This document shows, piece after piece, positions 1 through 9,300 of a stretch of DNA of 64,000 bases (position 1 is its first letter; every line of letters starts with the position of its first letter). This DNA is from DAOUCP01 sp034432155 (GTDB taxonomy: Bacteria > Chloroflexota > Anaerolineae > Epilineales > Epilineaceae). Where the stretch lies: contig DAOUCP010000123.1 of NCBI GenBank assembly GCA_034432155.1, positions 19,374 to 83,373 of the forward strand, in the 5' to 3' direction. Under the pieces are notes generated by a model. That model had not been told where the DNA came from. It saw only the letters and a program-made list of their open reading frames with translations, and did not search any database. Both the position numbers and the translations under genes were made by a program.

Positions 1-234
1 CGCGGGCTGGAGCAGCTCCTCGCCGGTCGGACAAGCCTGATCATTGCCCATCGGCTGTCCACGGTTCGGCGCGCCGACTGGATCGTGGTGCTGGACCAAG
101 GCCGGATCGTGGAGCAGGGGCGACACGGGGACCTGGTGGCTCACGGAGGGCTTTACGCCGAGCTCTACGCCACCCAGTTTGGCGCGCTGCCGCAAGCAGC
201 GCCGGCTGCGCTGGCCACAGGCCCAGCCGCCTAG
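1..234 (+). CDS. ABC exporter ATPase/permease, C-terminal fragment
   Basis: Only the last 77 codons are inside the window; the gene is cut by the left edge. The reading frame runs from base 1 to a TAG at 232-234. The visible part is the end of a nucleotide-binding domain: the H-loop (IAHRLST), then the typical strand [15 protein letters not shown] and the helix ending [13 protein letters not shown], all characteristic of MsbA/LmrA-type half-transporters that fuse membrane and ATPase domains. In that family the protein dimerises in the inner membrane and exports lipids, drugs or peptides. The last 15 or so residues are an Ala/Pro-rich tail with no conservation. The substrate cannot be told from this fragment. 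The next gene converges on it from the other strand. Confidence 0.85.
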   Translation, partial: RGLEQLLAGRTSLIIAHRLSTVRRADWIVVLDQGRIVEQGRHGDLVAHGGLYAELYATQFGALPQAAPAALATGPAA

Positions 235-247
235 CGAGTTTTCCAGG

Positions 248-1705
248 TTAGGGGCGGCCCAGCACCGCCGACTGACCTGCGAACGGTAGGTACGCCCATG
301 CCTCGAGGTCCGCAGGACGCGTCGGCGTCGCTGTGGAGGTACTCGTCCACCGCGGGTCGGGAGTCCGGGTGCGCGTTGCGGTTCGTGATGCGGTGGCCGT
401 GCGGGTCGCTGTCGGGCTGCGCAGCGGCGTCTCGGTGGCGGTTGGCCGTGGGGTGCGTGTCGGTGAGGCACTGGCAGTCGGTGTGAAGGTCGGCGCGCCG
501 CCTTGCACCGTCACCGGTTCGGCCGTCTGGAACACGTTCCCGGCCCGGTCCAGGTAGGCGACGGTGTAGCCATACGACACACCGGCCGACACGCCCAGGT
601 CCTGGTACTCCGTCTGCGTCAGAGGCACATCGGCCAGGCTGTGGTAGGAGCTGCCTGCCTCCGAGCGGAACAGCCGGTAGGAGTGGAGTACCGTGGTGTC
701 GCTGATCACTTCGCTCCAGCGCAGCTGAACCCCGTCGTTGCCCAGCGGGGCGGCCGTCAAGCCCTGTGGAGCATTGATGGCCTCGCTGTCGGAGGTCTCG
801 GCAGCGGGCCGGGGCAGGCCGCCTGGTCGGTACAGGACATCGAAGAAGGCGGTATTGCCCTTCAGGTAGTACTCTAGCCAGGCAGTCATGAGGCCCCGGA
901 TCCAAGGGAAGGGCGTAGCCCGCGGCCGGCCGCAGAAATCGCCGAGATCCTCGTAAGGTGGCTCCTGGAAGTCCCCTGGATGGGCCTCGTTGAAGTAGTA
1001 CGCGGACTTGTGAGCGCTGCCCGAGTTGAAGTACAGCTCCATCCAGGCCTGGCTAAACGGACAAAGAATGCCGCCCTCGACGCTGCCCCCCAGGATCAAG
1101 TAGGGGACGCGAAGGCTCCGCGAGCCGCTTGCCGTGAAGGGCATGAGATCGGGATGCAGGCCGACGATGGCCTTGAAGCGCACGTCGAGCAGCGTCGCGC
1201 GCATGGCGCTGGCGCCGTTGAAGTGGGTGCCGACGATCGCGATGCGGTCGGTAGTATGCTCCCGCTCGCTTGCCAGAACGGCGTCCAGCACCGCCACCGC
1301 CCGAGCTGCGTTGTCACCCGCGTCACTGGGCGCTACGAAGCCGAGACCTCGAGGCACCGCGACCACGTAGCCCCAGCTGGCGAGATGCTCGCCATGGCCC
1401 ACGTGGTTCTCCGGGCCGCCGCTCGAGCCGGAAGGCAAGAGGATAACCACCGGCCAGCGGCCAGGAGCCGTCGGCGCATACAGATCGATGGTGTAGCTTT
1501 CGTCCTCATAGGCGTAGGATAGGGTGCTCTTGGCGAACGCTTGGTTCCCCCGCTGCGTGGGGTCGGCCGCCAACGCAGACCGCGGCGCGGCCGGCGTGGC
1601 GCGAGCCAGGCCGAGCAACGCAACGACCGCGGTGATGCCGATAACGACTCCCAGGGCCAGCCGGCCTGCTGCCATCCTGCGCGTGCGCGGGCGTCGATGC
1701 GCCAT
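248..1705 (-). CDS. secreted alpha/beta-hydrolase-like protein with FN3-like domain and Thr/Pro tail
   Basis: 485 residues. An N-terminal signal/anchor (about residues 10-37) is followed by an alpha/beta-hydrolase fold (about 55-300) similar to the dienelactone hydrolase and cutinase/PAF-acetylhydrolase group, a fibronectin-III-like domain (about 315-400), a Thr/Pro/Ser-rich linker and a C-terminal YLPF motif. The nucleophile elbow, normally GxSxG, reads GTHFNG with His161 where Ser is expected. The acid position is also unclear (LGGSVEGG), while the downstream His is present in EAHPGDF. A classical Ser-His-Asp hydrolase is therefore unlikely; it may be a binding protein or an unusual enzyme. 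The ATG at 1705 has a strong GGGAGGT upstream. The family assignment rests on motif spacing only. Confidence 0.72.
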   Translation of the reverse strand: MAHRRPRTRRMAAGRLALGVVIGITAVVALLGLARATPAAPRSALAADPTQRGNQAFAKSTLSYAYEDESYTIDLYAPTAPGRWPVVILLPSGSSGGPENHVGHGEHLASWGYVVAVPRGLGFVAPSDAGDNAARAVAVLDAVLASEREHTTDRIAIVGTHFNGASAMRATLLDVRFKAIVGLHPDLMPFTASGSRSLRVPYLILGGSVEGGILCPFSQAWMELYFNSGSAHKSAYYFNEAHPGDFQEPPYEDLGDFCGRPRATPFPWIRGLMTAWLEYYLKGNTAFFDVLYRPGGLPRPAAETSDSEAINAPQGLTAAPLGNDGVQLRWSEVISDTTVLHSYRLFRSEAGSSYHSLADVPLTQTEYQDLGVSAGVSYGYTVAYLDRAGNVFQTAEPVTVQGGAPTFTPTASASPTRTPRPTATETPLRSPTATRTATASRTATRTRTPDPRWTSTSTATPTRPADLEAWAYLPFAGQSAVLGRP

Positions 1706-1921
1706 TGTCCACCTCCCACGGTGCTCTCATCGCGCCATCGAGTTGGCCTCCTAATTCTAGCCGGATCGTTGGACCGCACTCCGCCCTGCAGGCTCTCGTG
1801 GATCGGGCCTCGCGCAGCACCGGACTGCTGGCTCGCTGTGCGGCCCTTCGCTCTCTCGATGTCGCCTGCGCGATGTTTGACCAGTGGATGGGGCGTCCCT
1901 AGTATCCGAGGTGAGCCACCG

Positions 1922-2911
1922 ATGAACGTCCCTCCGCTGCGCGGCTGCATCCTATCTTGGCTGTGCGCTGCCGTCGCGGTGTGTTTGCTCATGCCGGCGC
2001 TCGCCGCGAGCCGCGCACAGGCGGCCGTCTGGTTGCAGGCAACGGAGACGCCAAAGCTGACTCCCATCACCGAGGAGCCCAGCCAGGTGCCGACAAGCGA
2101 GCGGCCTAGCTCGCCCACGAGCGAGCCAGTCACGCCCACGCCGCTCATGGAGCTGCCGACAATTGCACCCACGCCCACGGCGACGAGCGAGCCGGCGGAA
2201 GCACCCCCAGCCGCGACCCTGGAGGCGACGGCCATTCCAGCCCAGCCAACGCGCACCCGGCGACCGACGCGTACCCCGCGCAGTCAGACGACGGCGGAGC
2301 CAACCCCCGCGCCCGCCGGGGCGCTGCGCGTGGAGGTGGCCCTGGATCCCCCGTTGCCCGCACCGGGCCTGCCGTGCCGAGTGCTAGTCGATGTCGCCAA
2401 CCGCGACACCGCACCCCTTGCAGACGTGACCCTGGACGTGACGGTCCCTTCGTTCGCGCGCATCGAGGATGCGACGCCCACGAGCGGCGAAGCGGCGCTG
2501 GTGGAGACCGTTGCCCGATGGTATCTGCCGACGTTGGCGGCTGGGAGCCAGGTGCGGCTAACGCTGCAGCTTGTGGTCATGCCTGCCTCAGCGCGCAGCC
2601 TCGACGTTTGCGTGATGATGCTCTCGACGGGTGCACCCCTGGAGCACTGCTCGCTTTTCGGCCTGGGTGCCGGAAGCGGGGGCGACTCGCAGGCGGCTCG
2701 GGCATGGGAGGCGCGCGAGGGGACGAGTCCGGTCTTGCCTACCGCTCCGCCGTCCGGTCTCCTGAGCACGGACGTGCCGCGCCAGGTCCTCTGGGGGTGG
2801 CTGCTCATGTTTCTTGGCCTGGCCGGCCTAGGCGCCTGGTTCGGGCTGCAGCTCCGGAGTCGTGTGTCGCCGGGCAACGCACCGCCCGCCGACGAGGGAG
2901 AGGTACGATGA
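1922..2911 (+). CDS. membrane-anchored surface protein with Thr/Pro linker
   Basis: 329 residues from the ATG at 1922; the frame is open further upstream, but only this start gives an immediate signal peptide (about residues 1-36, ending SRAQA). There follows a Thr/Pro-rich stretch (about 42-135), an Ig-like or DUF11-like beta domain (about 137-230, with a CRVLVDVANRDTAPL-type strand pattern), a low-complexity spacer and one C-terminal membrane helix (about residues 285-307, VLWGWLLMFLGLAGLGAWFGL). The layout indicates a protein exported and held by the C-terminal helix, perhaps a surface stalk. The stop overlaps the ATG of the OsmC gene (ATGA), so the two are translationally coupled. No enzymatic function recognised. 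Confidence 0.75.
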   Translation: MNVPPLRGCILSWLCAAVAVCLLMPALAASRAQAAVWLQATETPKLTPITEEPSQVPTSERPSSPTSEPVTPTPLMELPTIAPTPTATSEPAEAPPAATLEATAIPAQPTRTRRPTRTPRSQTTAEPTPAPAGALRVEVALDPPLPAPGLPCRVLVDVANRDTAPLADVTLDVTVPSFARIEDATPTSGEAALVETVARWYLPTLAAGSQVRLTLQLVVMPASARSLDVCVMMLSTGAPLEHCSLFGLGAGSGGDSQAARAWEAREGTSPVLPTAPPSGLLSTDVPRQVLWGWLLMFLGLAGLGAWFGLQLRSRVSPGNAPPADEGEVR

Positions 2912-3354
2912 CCGTAGTGCCTGCCGTCCAGGCCAAACTGACCTGGCAGGATCACCTGACCTTCCACGCCGACATACGCGGCCATCGTGTGGTGACGGAT
3001 GCTCTTGCACCCCACGGCGACGACCGCGGGCCATCGCCGGTGGAGTTGCTCCTCGTGGCGCTGGCCGGGTGCACGGCCATGGACGTGGTGTCCATCTTGA
3101 CCAAGCAGCGGCTCGCCGTCCGCCGGTTCGCCGTCCATTGCGAGGGTGACCGGGCGACCGACCATCCGCGGCGGCTCACCGCGGTGCGCCTGGTCTTCGA
3201 GCTCGAGGGCGAAGGGCTGCTGCAGGAAGCGGTCGAACGCGCTGTGCAGTTGTCGTTGGAGCGCTACTGCTCGGTGTTCGGCACGCTCTTGCACCCACCA
3301 GCCGTTGCCACGCAGGTGGTGATCGGCCCGCCGACGCCCTCGGCGGACCGCTGA
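2908..3354 (+). CDS. OsmC/Ohr family peroxiredoxin-like protein
   Basis: 148 residues, starting at the ATG that overlaps the previous stop. This is an OsmC fold of the YhfA-like subgroup. The first redox Cys is in ALAGCTAMDVVSIL and the second in LERYCSVFG; both conserved cysteines are present at the usual spacing. Family members are small cytosolic homodimers that reduce organic hydroperoxides or act as redox chaperones. Length is normal for the family (about 140). The overlap with the upstream membrane-protein gene suggests co-transcription. Which subtype (OsmC, Ohr or YhfA) cannot be fixed, but PSPVELLLVALAGC points to YhfA-like proteins. Confidence 0.9.
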   Translation: MTVVPAVQAKLTWQDHLTFHADIRGHRVVTDALAPHGDDRGPSPVELLLVALAGCTAMDVVSILTKQRLAVRRFAVHCEGDRATDHPRRLTAVRLVFELEGEGLLQEAVERAVQLSLERYCSVFGTLLHPPAVATQVVIGPPTPSADR

Positions 3355-3422
3355 CGGCGCGCCTTTCCGCACCGGGGCCGGTCAGACGATCCTGGGGCCA
3401 CCGTACGAGAAAGGAGGTCCCG

Positions 3423-4316
3423 ATGGCCACCAACCGCAGGCAATTCATCAAGCTCTCGACCGTCGGTTTGGGAGCGTTCTTGCTGGGACCTCGGGCGGCC
3501 GCGGCATGGAGCCACCAGGCGTGGCGCAGGCCACGGGGGGCATGGCGCGCGGCGCAAGCAGGCGGCCTTCTGCGCGAGGACCTGGGCGTGGGCGCGGAAA
3601 GTTCTCCAGGACGCCTGTTCCTCTGCTCCGACGATGGTTACAGCAGCGACGTCTGGCTCGCGGAGCAGATCCAGAAGCGTGGCCTGACGGGTTCGCTGTT
3701 CGTACACACCCGGCAAGTGAGCCGCCAGGGTCGGCTGAGCTGGGCCGACATCGAGGCGCTGGGCCGCGAGTTAGATGTGTGCAGTCACGGCGTAGTGGGA
3801 GGACACTATACCCAACTAGGCGACGCGGAGCTGAAGGACTACCTACTGTCGGCCAGATTGGACTTGGAGGCGCACGGCCGCGGCCAGGATGCTCGCGTAT
3901 TTGGCCCTCCCAACGACGATATGGATTCTCGGGTGCGGAAGGCTGCCCTCGACGCGGGCTACGAGATGATTCGCTCCAAGACTCCGTATCGCCTCCTGCC
4001 CGGTATTGCCGAGTTCGAGATGTGGGGAGTATCGAACCGGAAGAGCGAAGCATTTCTGCTGCAGTGGCTGGCGTGGTGTGCCGCTGGCCCGGCGACGCGC
4101 GGTTTGGCCATGGTGTTCCACCGCATCGTGCCTTCCGACCCGGTGGGGACCGAGTGCGATGAAGCGCGTGCCCTCTGGCTGCTCGACCGAGCGGTGGAGT
4201 CGCCTTGCCCCAAACTGCGCTTCACTGATCTTCCGCAACCGCAGCCACCGATCGATCCAGGCAACGAAGTGGCGGCGTTCTTGCCGCAAGCCTTGACGCG
4301 GACAGCCGATCGCTAG
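3423..4316 (+). CDS. Tat-exported polysaccharide deacetylase-like protein (NodB fold)
   Basis: 297 residues with a perfect start: AAAGGAGG at 3410-3417 and ATG at 3423. The N terminus is a twin-arginine signal (NRRQFIKLS then a hydrophobic stretch). The mature part resembles a carbohydrate esterase 4/NodB barrel: motif 1 appears as CSDDGYSSD (usual form TFDDG), and motif 2 as SHGVVGGHY, giving the His-x-x-x-x-His metal pair. Later motifs are less clear. Such enzymes remove N-acetyl groups from peptidoglycan, chitin or exopolysaccharide using a divalent metal. Folding in the cytoplasm before Tat export would fit a metal enzyme. A bulged stem-loop directly at the stop may end transcription. Confidence 0.72.
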   Translation: MATNRRQFIKLSTVGLGAFLLGPRAAAAWSHQAWRRPRGAWRAAQAGGLLREDLGVGAESSPGRLFLCSDDGYSSDVWLAEQIQKRGLTGSLFVHTRQVSRQGRLSWADIEALGRELDVCSHGVVGGHYTQLGDAELKDYLLSARLDLEAHGRGQDARVFGPPNDDMDSRVRKAALDAGYEMIRSKTPYRLLPGIAEFEMWGVSNRKSEAFLLQWLAWCAAGPATRGLAMVFHRIVPSDPVGTECDEARALWLLDRAVESPCPKLRFTDLPQPQPPIDPGNEVAAFLPQALTRTADR

Positions 4317-4356
4317 GGGGCGCCAGCTTCAGGCATCGAGCTGGCTCTTGCCCCCT
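4315..4356 (+). terminator. candidate terminator hairpin after the deacetylase gene
   Basis: Starts inside the deacetylase stop codon. Two stacked 7-bp helices: AGGGGGC (4315-4321) pairs with GCCCCCT (4350-4356), and GCCAGCT (4322-4328) pairs with AGCTGGC (4339-4345); the 10-nt loop is 4329-4338, and a TCTT bulge lies on the right arm. No U-tract follows, so it could be a processing or factor-dependent site rather than a classical terminator. Confidence 0.5.
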
Positions 4357-4537
4357 GTGGTCTCCTGGCAGCGACGCGATGCGCATTGGCGGGTGCGGGC
4401 GGCAGGGAGACAGAGGACGACGGAGCCTCGTCGCCGGCAGGTGGCGTGGGTCAATCGGGCCGCAGGCGCGAGGTTGACAGCGCTCGCCTCCGGAATACAC
4501 TTGCCCGCGTTCTGTGGTCCGAGGAGAGGAGGGAGCC

Positions 4538-4771
4538 GTGACAGTAGAGTGCTTGGAATGCGGGGGGTCCATCATGATCCCGCTCGATGCTGACGAAGGC
4601 GACACGGTGACCTGCAAGAAGTGTGGCGAGACGTTTGTCATTGTCGCCCTCCATCCGCCGGAAATCGACTACGCCGAGGAGCCCGATGCGCCCGACTGGG
4701 ACGAAGATCTGGACGAGGACTGGCTCGGCGATGACGACCTGGACGAGGACGAGGAAGAGGAAGACTGGTAG
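4538..4771 (+). CDS. LysW-like amino-group carrier/zinc ribbon with long acidic tail
   Basis: 77 residues from the GTG at 4538, which sits just behind GAGGAGAGGAGGGA. Two CxxC pairs (CLEC near residues 4-7, CKKC near 28-31) frame a zinc ribbon with the LysW pattern, including the DEGDTVTC strand and a FVIVALHPP segment. LysW/ArgW proteins carry the biosynthetic intermediate on the gamma-carboxyl of a C-terminal Glu in a conserved EDWGE tail. Here the acidic tail is much longer (about 25 extra residues, nearly all Asp/Glu/Trp) and stops at EEEEDW, without the final Gly-Glu. No lysX or argX-type ligase is nearby. It may be a divergent carrier, or a small zinc-ribbon protein of other use. Confidence 0.72.
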   Translation: MTVECLECGGSIMIPLDADEGDTVTCKKCGETFVIVALHPPEIDYAEEPDAPDWDEDLDEDWLGDDDLDEDEEEEDW

Positions 4772-4933
4772 GTGGCGTCCGTGCCTGGCGGGACGGGCGT
4801 TAGTCTCGAATCGGGAGGAGCCGAGCGCAGATCCGTTGCCGTGGATTGTGCCCGGTCGTGTGGGTGACCCGGGGCGGCTGGGCGCGCCCGTCCCACCCGG
4901 CCATCGAGCAGTGACAACCTAGCCGCCGGCGAC

Positions 4934-6115
4934 CTAGTCGCGACTGAGCGCGGTCTTGATAGAGCCGCTACTAAACCGACTGGCGAGCGGTGCGTATGCT
5001 TGCTGGATGCGCCCCTCGACGACCACGAGCTCCGGTTGGGGCAAGGTGAAAGCGCCCCGCAGTCCCCGACTGTCCCGGAACACGCCATAGCCAAGCTGGC
5101 GCAGAGGCTGGCGGCCGGCAGCGGATACGTGGGCGGTGTAGGAGAGGTGGATCGAGGTCTGCCCCGCCAACGGCAGCACCCACTCCAGAACGTGCCGCCC
5201 AGCGTCGTAACCCGGATTGGCCGGGTCCGCTGAATCGGGAAGCGGCTGGATGGCCCGGTTCAGGAACTCGTGAACGCTGACCTCGCGCACGCGCAATCGT
5301 GTGCTCCAGGCTCGGTGCTCCTGCTGGGCAAGGATGGCCGGCCAGTCGCGGCTCGTGTAGGCGCGCCCTGGGTCGGCCACCGTGCGCAGTCCATCCACAC
5401 CTTCGAGCGGCGACTCGTTGACGGTGACGACCTCGATGCCCGTCCGCCGCAACGTGGATGCGGCATCTACAGCGGCGGCAAGCGTCTCCTCGGGAGGTGG
5501 TGCGGCTACCACCAGCGCGGTCTCGAACAACGGCGATGTTGCGGCAGCGCTCAGGCCCTCCCTGCCCACGAGGAGCGTCTTGCGTGCCTCGTAGAGGGCT
5601 GCGTCGAGGGCTCGGCCGCCCGGATCAGAGCCCGGGGTGCCCGTCAGCCGTTCCAAGCAGTCCTGGAGCCGGCCCTGATCGTTGGTGAGACTGCAGAGCG
5701 GCTCGGCGTCGCCGTCGTACGCCACCAGGCCAACCGCCACGTCGGGGTTCCGAGCTAGTTCCAGGGCAGTCACCAGAGCGGCGATTCGCTCTGGCACGCT
5801 CTGACCGGGGTTGTCGTGAAGCCACAGGGTTTGGTCGAGAACGAGGACCAAGTGGTAGGCCTGCCGCTGCTCGGGGCAGCTAAAGGCGATGTGCGTGGCA
5901 ACGTGAACCGCCCCGCCGACGGTCACCAGCCCCGGCTGGAGCCAGCCGGAGGTGCGGGCAGTGCACGCGCTGGTGAGCGGGGTGCCGGCTGCGGCTTGCT
6001 GATCGGTCGCCTCCAGCTCGGGGGCAAGCGCCACCACACCCGCCAGCATGGCCACCATAAGGACCAGCCGCCACCCTGGCTGGGTGCGACTCACGGCGTC
6101 CCTTAAGGAATCCAC
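4934..6115 (-). CDS. membrane-anchored VWA-like protein
   Basis: 393 residues if translation starts at the GTG at 6115, which has AAAGG at a suitable distance; the frame extends to an ATG at 6193 with no ribosome site. Residues about 16-33 form a single hydrophobic anchor or signal (LVLMVAMLAGVVALAP). A von Willebrand A-like Rossmann domain covers about residues 85-260: the first strand is LVLVLDQTLW, and ALVVAA and IEVVTV strands follow at the right spacing. The MIDAS loop has Asp but not the full DxSxS pattern, so metal-dependent ligand binding may be weakened. A beta-rich C-terminal domain follows. Function unknown; compare the VWA protein at 49802-52054, whose MIDAS is intact. Confidence 0.65.
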   Translation of the reverse strand: MDSLRDAVSRTQPGWRLVLMVAMLAGVVALAPELEATDQQAAAGTPLTSACTARTSGWLQPGLVTVGGAVHVATHIAFSCPEQRQAYHLVLVLDQTLWLHDNPGQSVPERIAALVTALELARNPDVAVGLVAYDGDAEPLCSLTNDQGRLQDCLERLTGTPGSDPGGRALDAALYEARKTLLVGREGLSAAATSPLFETALVVAAPPPEETLAAAVDAASTLRRTGIEVVTVNESPLEGVDGLRTVADPGRAYTSRDWPAILAQQEHRAWSTRLRVREVSVHEFLNRAIQPLPDSADPANPGYDAGRHVLEWVLPLAGQTSIHLSYTAHVSAAGRQPLRQLGYGVFRDSRGLRGAFTLPQPELVVVEGRIQQAYAPLASRFSSGSIKTALSRD

Positions 6116-6336
6116 CGCCACCTTTCGCCGGCCCAATCGGCCGCCTGGGCGCGACCAGCGCCCAACACAACGACCTTCTCGGAGGAACACCATTGCGACA
6201 CGCCGCGGCGTTCCGATGCCATGATTCTACGACATGCCCGCCAGCACGTCAAAGACCTCGCGTGGGACGGGCTTGCGTGGAACGAAGCGTGCTGGCCCGC
6301 GTGGGCACTGCAGCTACCCGGCGGGCCAGCAGCGAG

Positions 6337-6365
6337 GTGACAAAAACATTAAGATGGTGTATACT
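6337..6365 (+). promoter_or_regulatory. sigma70-type promoter for the beta-helix/cohesin-like surface protein gene
   Basis: GTGACA (6337-6342), a 17-nt spacer and TATACT (6360-6365): five of six matches to each consensus element. The predicted start of transcription is near 6372, immediately before the GGGAGGT ribosome site at 6373-6379 and the ATG at 6385, so the leader would be very short. Confidence 0.5.
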
Positions 6366-6384
6366 CCCCCCCGGGAGGTAGGCC

Positions 6385-9300
6385 ATGATCCGCTGTCTCG
6401 TGCGCCTCGTCAGTTCTGGCCTGATCGTCGCCCTCGTAGCGGGGCGTTCGGCAGGGGCTGGCGCACCGCTCGAGCAGCCATCGCCGGGCGGCCGCTACCG
6501 GGGAGTGGTGCGCATGTATGGGCGCTTGCCAGATGCCGGCACAGTCATCGTGGCCTACGCGGATGGGCGCGAGGTGGCGCGCGCTGCCGTGCAGCGGACG
6601 GTCGAGGCTGCCACGTACGAGCTCCTCGTGCCGGCCGACAACGCGGGTACGGTCGAGCTGGATGGCGCCAGGGAGGGCGAACCCCTGAGCTTCCGGGTTG
6701 GCGACGTGCCGGCCGACGAGCAGGCGTTCTTCCACACCGGCGAGGATCGGGTACTGGACCTGCATGTCACTCGAGTCGAGATCTGCGTGGCGGCTTTTGA
6801 GGATCTCGATCGCAGCGGCCGGGTTGATCCGGGCGAACCGTGGCTGGCCGGAGTGACAATCAACGTAGCCCAGTTCTTCGTGGTGCGAACCTACACCACC
6901 ACCGGCCAGGGCGAGCCCAGCTGTGCACTGCACGAGGCGCACCCCACCGTCGTGCGAGCGGTGGATTGGCCCTCCGGCTACGAGCCGCCAACCGGCCAGG
7001 GGCAGCCGGCAGTGACCATCGATCCTGCCGAAGGCAGTCATCGGGTCCTGTTCGGTTTCGTTCGCCTGACGTCGGCCGTCGACACGCCAACGCCTCTGCC
7101 GTCGCTCACGCCGGCCACGTCCGCGACTCCGACCGCGAGCGCGACGCCAACTCCGGCAGCCGAGCTGAGCGTTGATTCGTTCGAGGACCCGGGTGAGCCA
7201 GGGGATGCGCACCTGACGCTTCGGGAGGCGATCCGACTGGTGGTGGGGGATCTGTGGCTCGAGGATCTGTCGGCGGCCGAGCTGCGACGTGTGGTGGGTG
7301 CCCCCGGCGCCGACTCACGGGACCGCATCGTCTTCGATGCGGCCGTCTTCCCCGCCGACCAGGCCGTGACCATCGAAATCCAGCCGCCCATCAGCTCGCG
7401 GATGGCGCTGCTGGGCGGATTCCTGCCGGCCACGTTGCACCAGGAAAGGCCGAACAGCAGCCTGCCCGCTCTCTCCACGGGCGGTGACACCATCGACGGC
7501 AGCGGCAACCGGGTCATCCTCTCGGCAGGACAGAGTCTGGAGCTCTTCGACGGCCTGGTGATTACCTCCGACGACAACTCGTTGCGGGGCCTGGAGCTCC
7601 GCAACTTCGATACCGCGATCCTGGTGAGCGGTGGCGCCCGGCACAATACGCTGGGCGGGCGTGGGCCGGAAGAAGGCCTGACGATCGTGAACAACATCGT
7701 TGGCGTAGAGCTCGTCGGCCCTGGAGTCCGCGAGAACCGGCTCATTGGCTCGCGGATTGGAGTCGAGCGCAGTGGACATGCGGGACCAGGCAATGCGACT
7801 TACGGTGTCCGCATCGCGGATGGCGCGAGTGCCAATGCCGTGGGTGAGCCTGGCGCCGGGAACCTGATCTCCGGCAACTACGTCGGCGGCGTGGCTGTGT
7901 TGGGCAGTGGCAGCAACGCCAATACCATCGTGGGGAACTTGATCGGCACCGATGCGTCAGGCCGACAGGCGCTCGGTAACGGGATCGGTGTGGTGGTCGG
8001 CAACGGTGCCCAAGGGACACGCATTGGCGGCAGTCGGCCGAACGACGGCAACGTGATCAGCGGCAACATCGCAGACGGCATCTGGGTGCAATCGCCGGGC
8101 ACATCGGGCACGCAGCTCCAGGGCAACGCCATCGGCGCCGGCCTGCAGTGGCGCTGGGCAGTGCCCAACGGCGGGTGCGGAGTTCTCATTAGCGACGGGG
8201 CCAGCGGCACCATCATTGGCGGTAGCGATGTCGCCCAAGGCAATCGGATCGCCTTCAATGACGACTGCGGGGTCCGCATTCGGGGACGCAACACCTCCGG
8301 CCACTCCGTATTGGGCAACAGCATTACCGGCAACCGTGGCCCCGGCATCGATCTTGCCGGCGGCGGCAACGGCGGCATTGCGGGTCCGCGGCTGCAGCGC
8401 CTGGCCCCGGGCACCGTGGAAGGCTTGACGCTCGCCGGTGCCCTGGTTCAGGTCTACTCCGACAGCGACGACGAAGGCGCAGTGTTGGAGGGGGTTGCCC
8501 AAGCCGACAGCCGTGGCCGCTTCCGGCTGGACCTCGTGGCGCCGCCCCAGTGGCCAGTGCTCACGGGCACGACGACCGACGGCACGGGCAGTACGAGTCC
8601 GTTTGCGCGCGAGATTGCTCCGCCGACCGAGACTTCGCCTGCGCCGACAGCCACAGGCGCACCCGAGGACGCCACGCCAGCCACCGCAACACCGTCCGGC
8701 ACCCCGCTGGCGACGGAGCCCACGACTCCCGTTGGCACGGCGCCGACCACAGCGCTGAGCCCTCTCACTGTCACGCCCGTTCCGACGGGCAATGGCACGC
8801 CTGGGTCCACGGCCACCGCCGAGCCTACCGCAGGATCGCCGGCAACGCCGCACACCAGCATCTACTTGCCGGTCGTTTACCGCGATGCACTGCTCTTCTC
8901 AACGCTCACCATCCGGCCGACCGACGTGCTGACTAGCGTCGGATCCGAGATTGGCCTCGAGATCCACGTCGATCAGGTGTCCGACCTGGCGATGGCGTAC
9001 TTTGAGCTCGCCTACCCAGCAGCGTTCCTGACGGTGCTCGATGGTGACCCTTTGCTGCCCGAGATTCAGATCGATGTGGGCTCCTTTCCGGATCCGGTGC
9101 GCATCGTGGTGGTGGACAACCGCGTGGACCAGACCGAGGGCCGCATCTACTACGGCTTCGCAGTGCAGGGCGGCCAGCCCGTCAGTGGCTCGGGGGTGAT
9201 GGCCCGGATCCGCATGTCGGCAGTGGCCATTGGGCAAGGCGAAGTCGCCTGGCTGGAGGCACGGCTGGTCGGCAGTGGCGGCAGGCGCCTGCCGCTGTCG

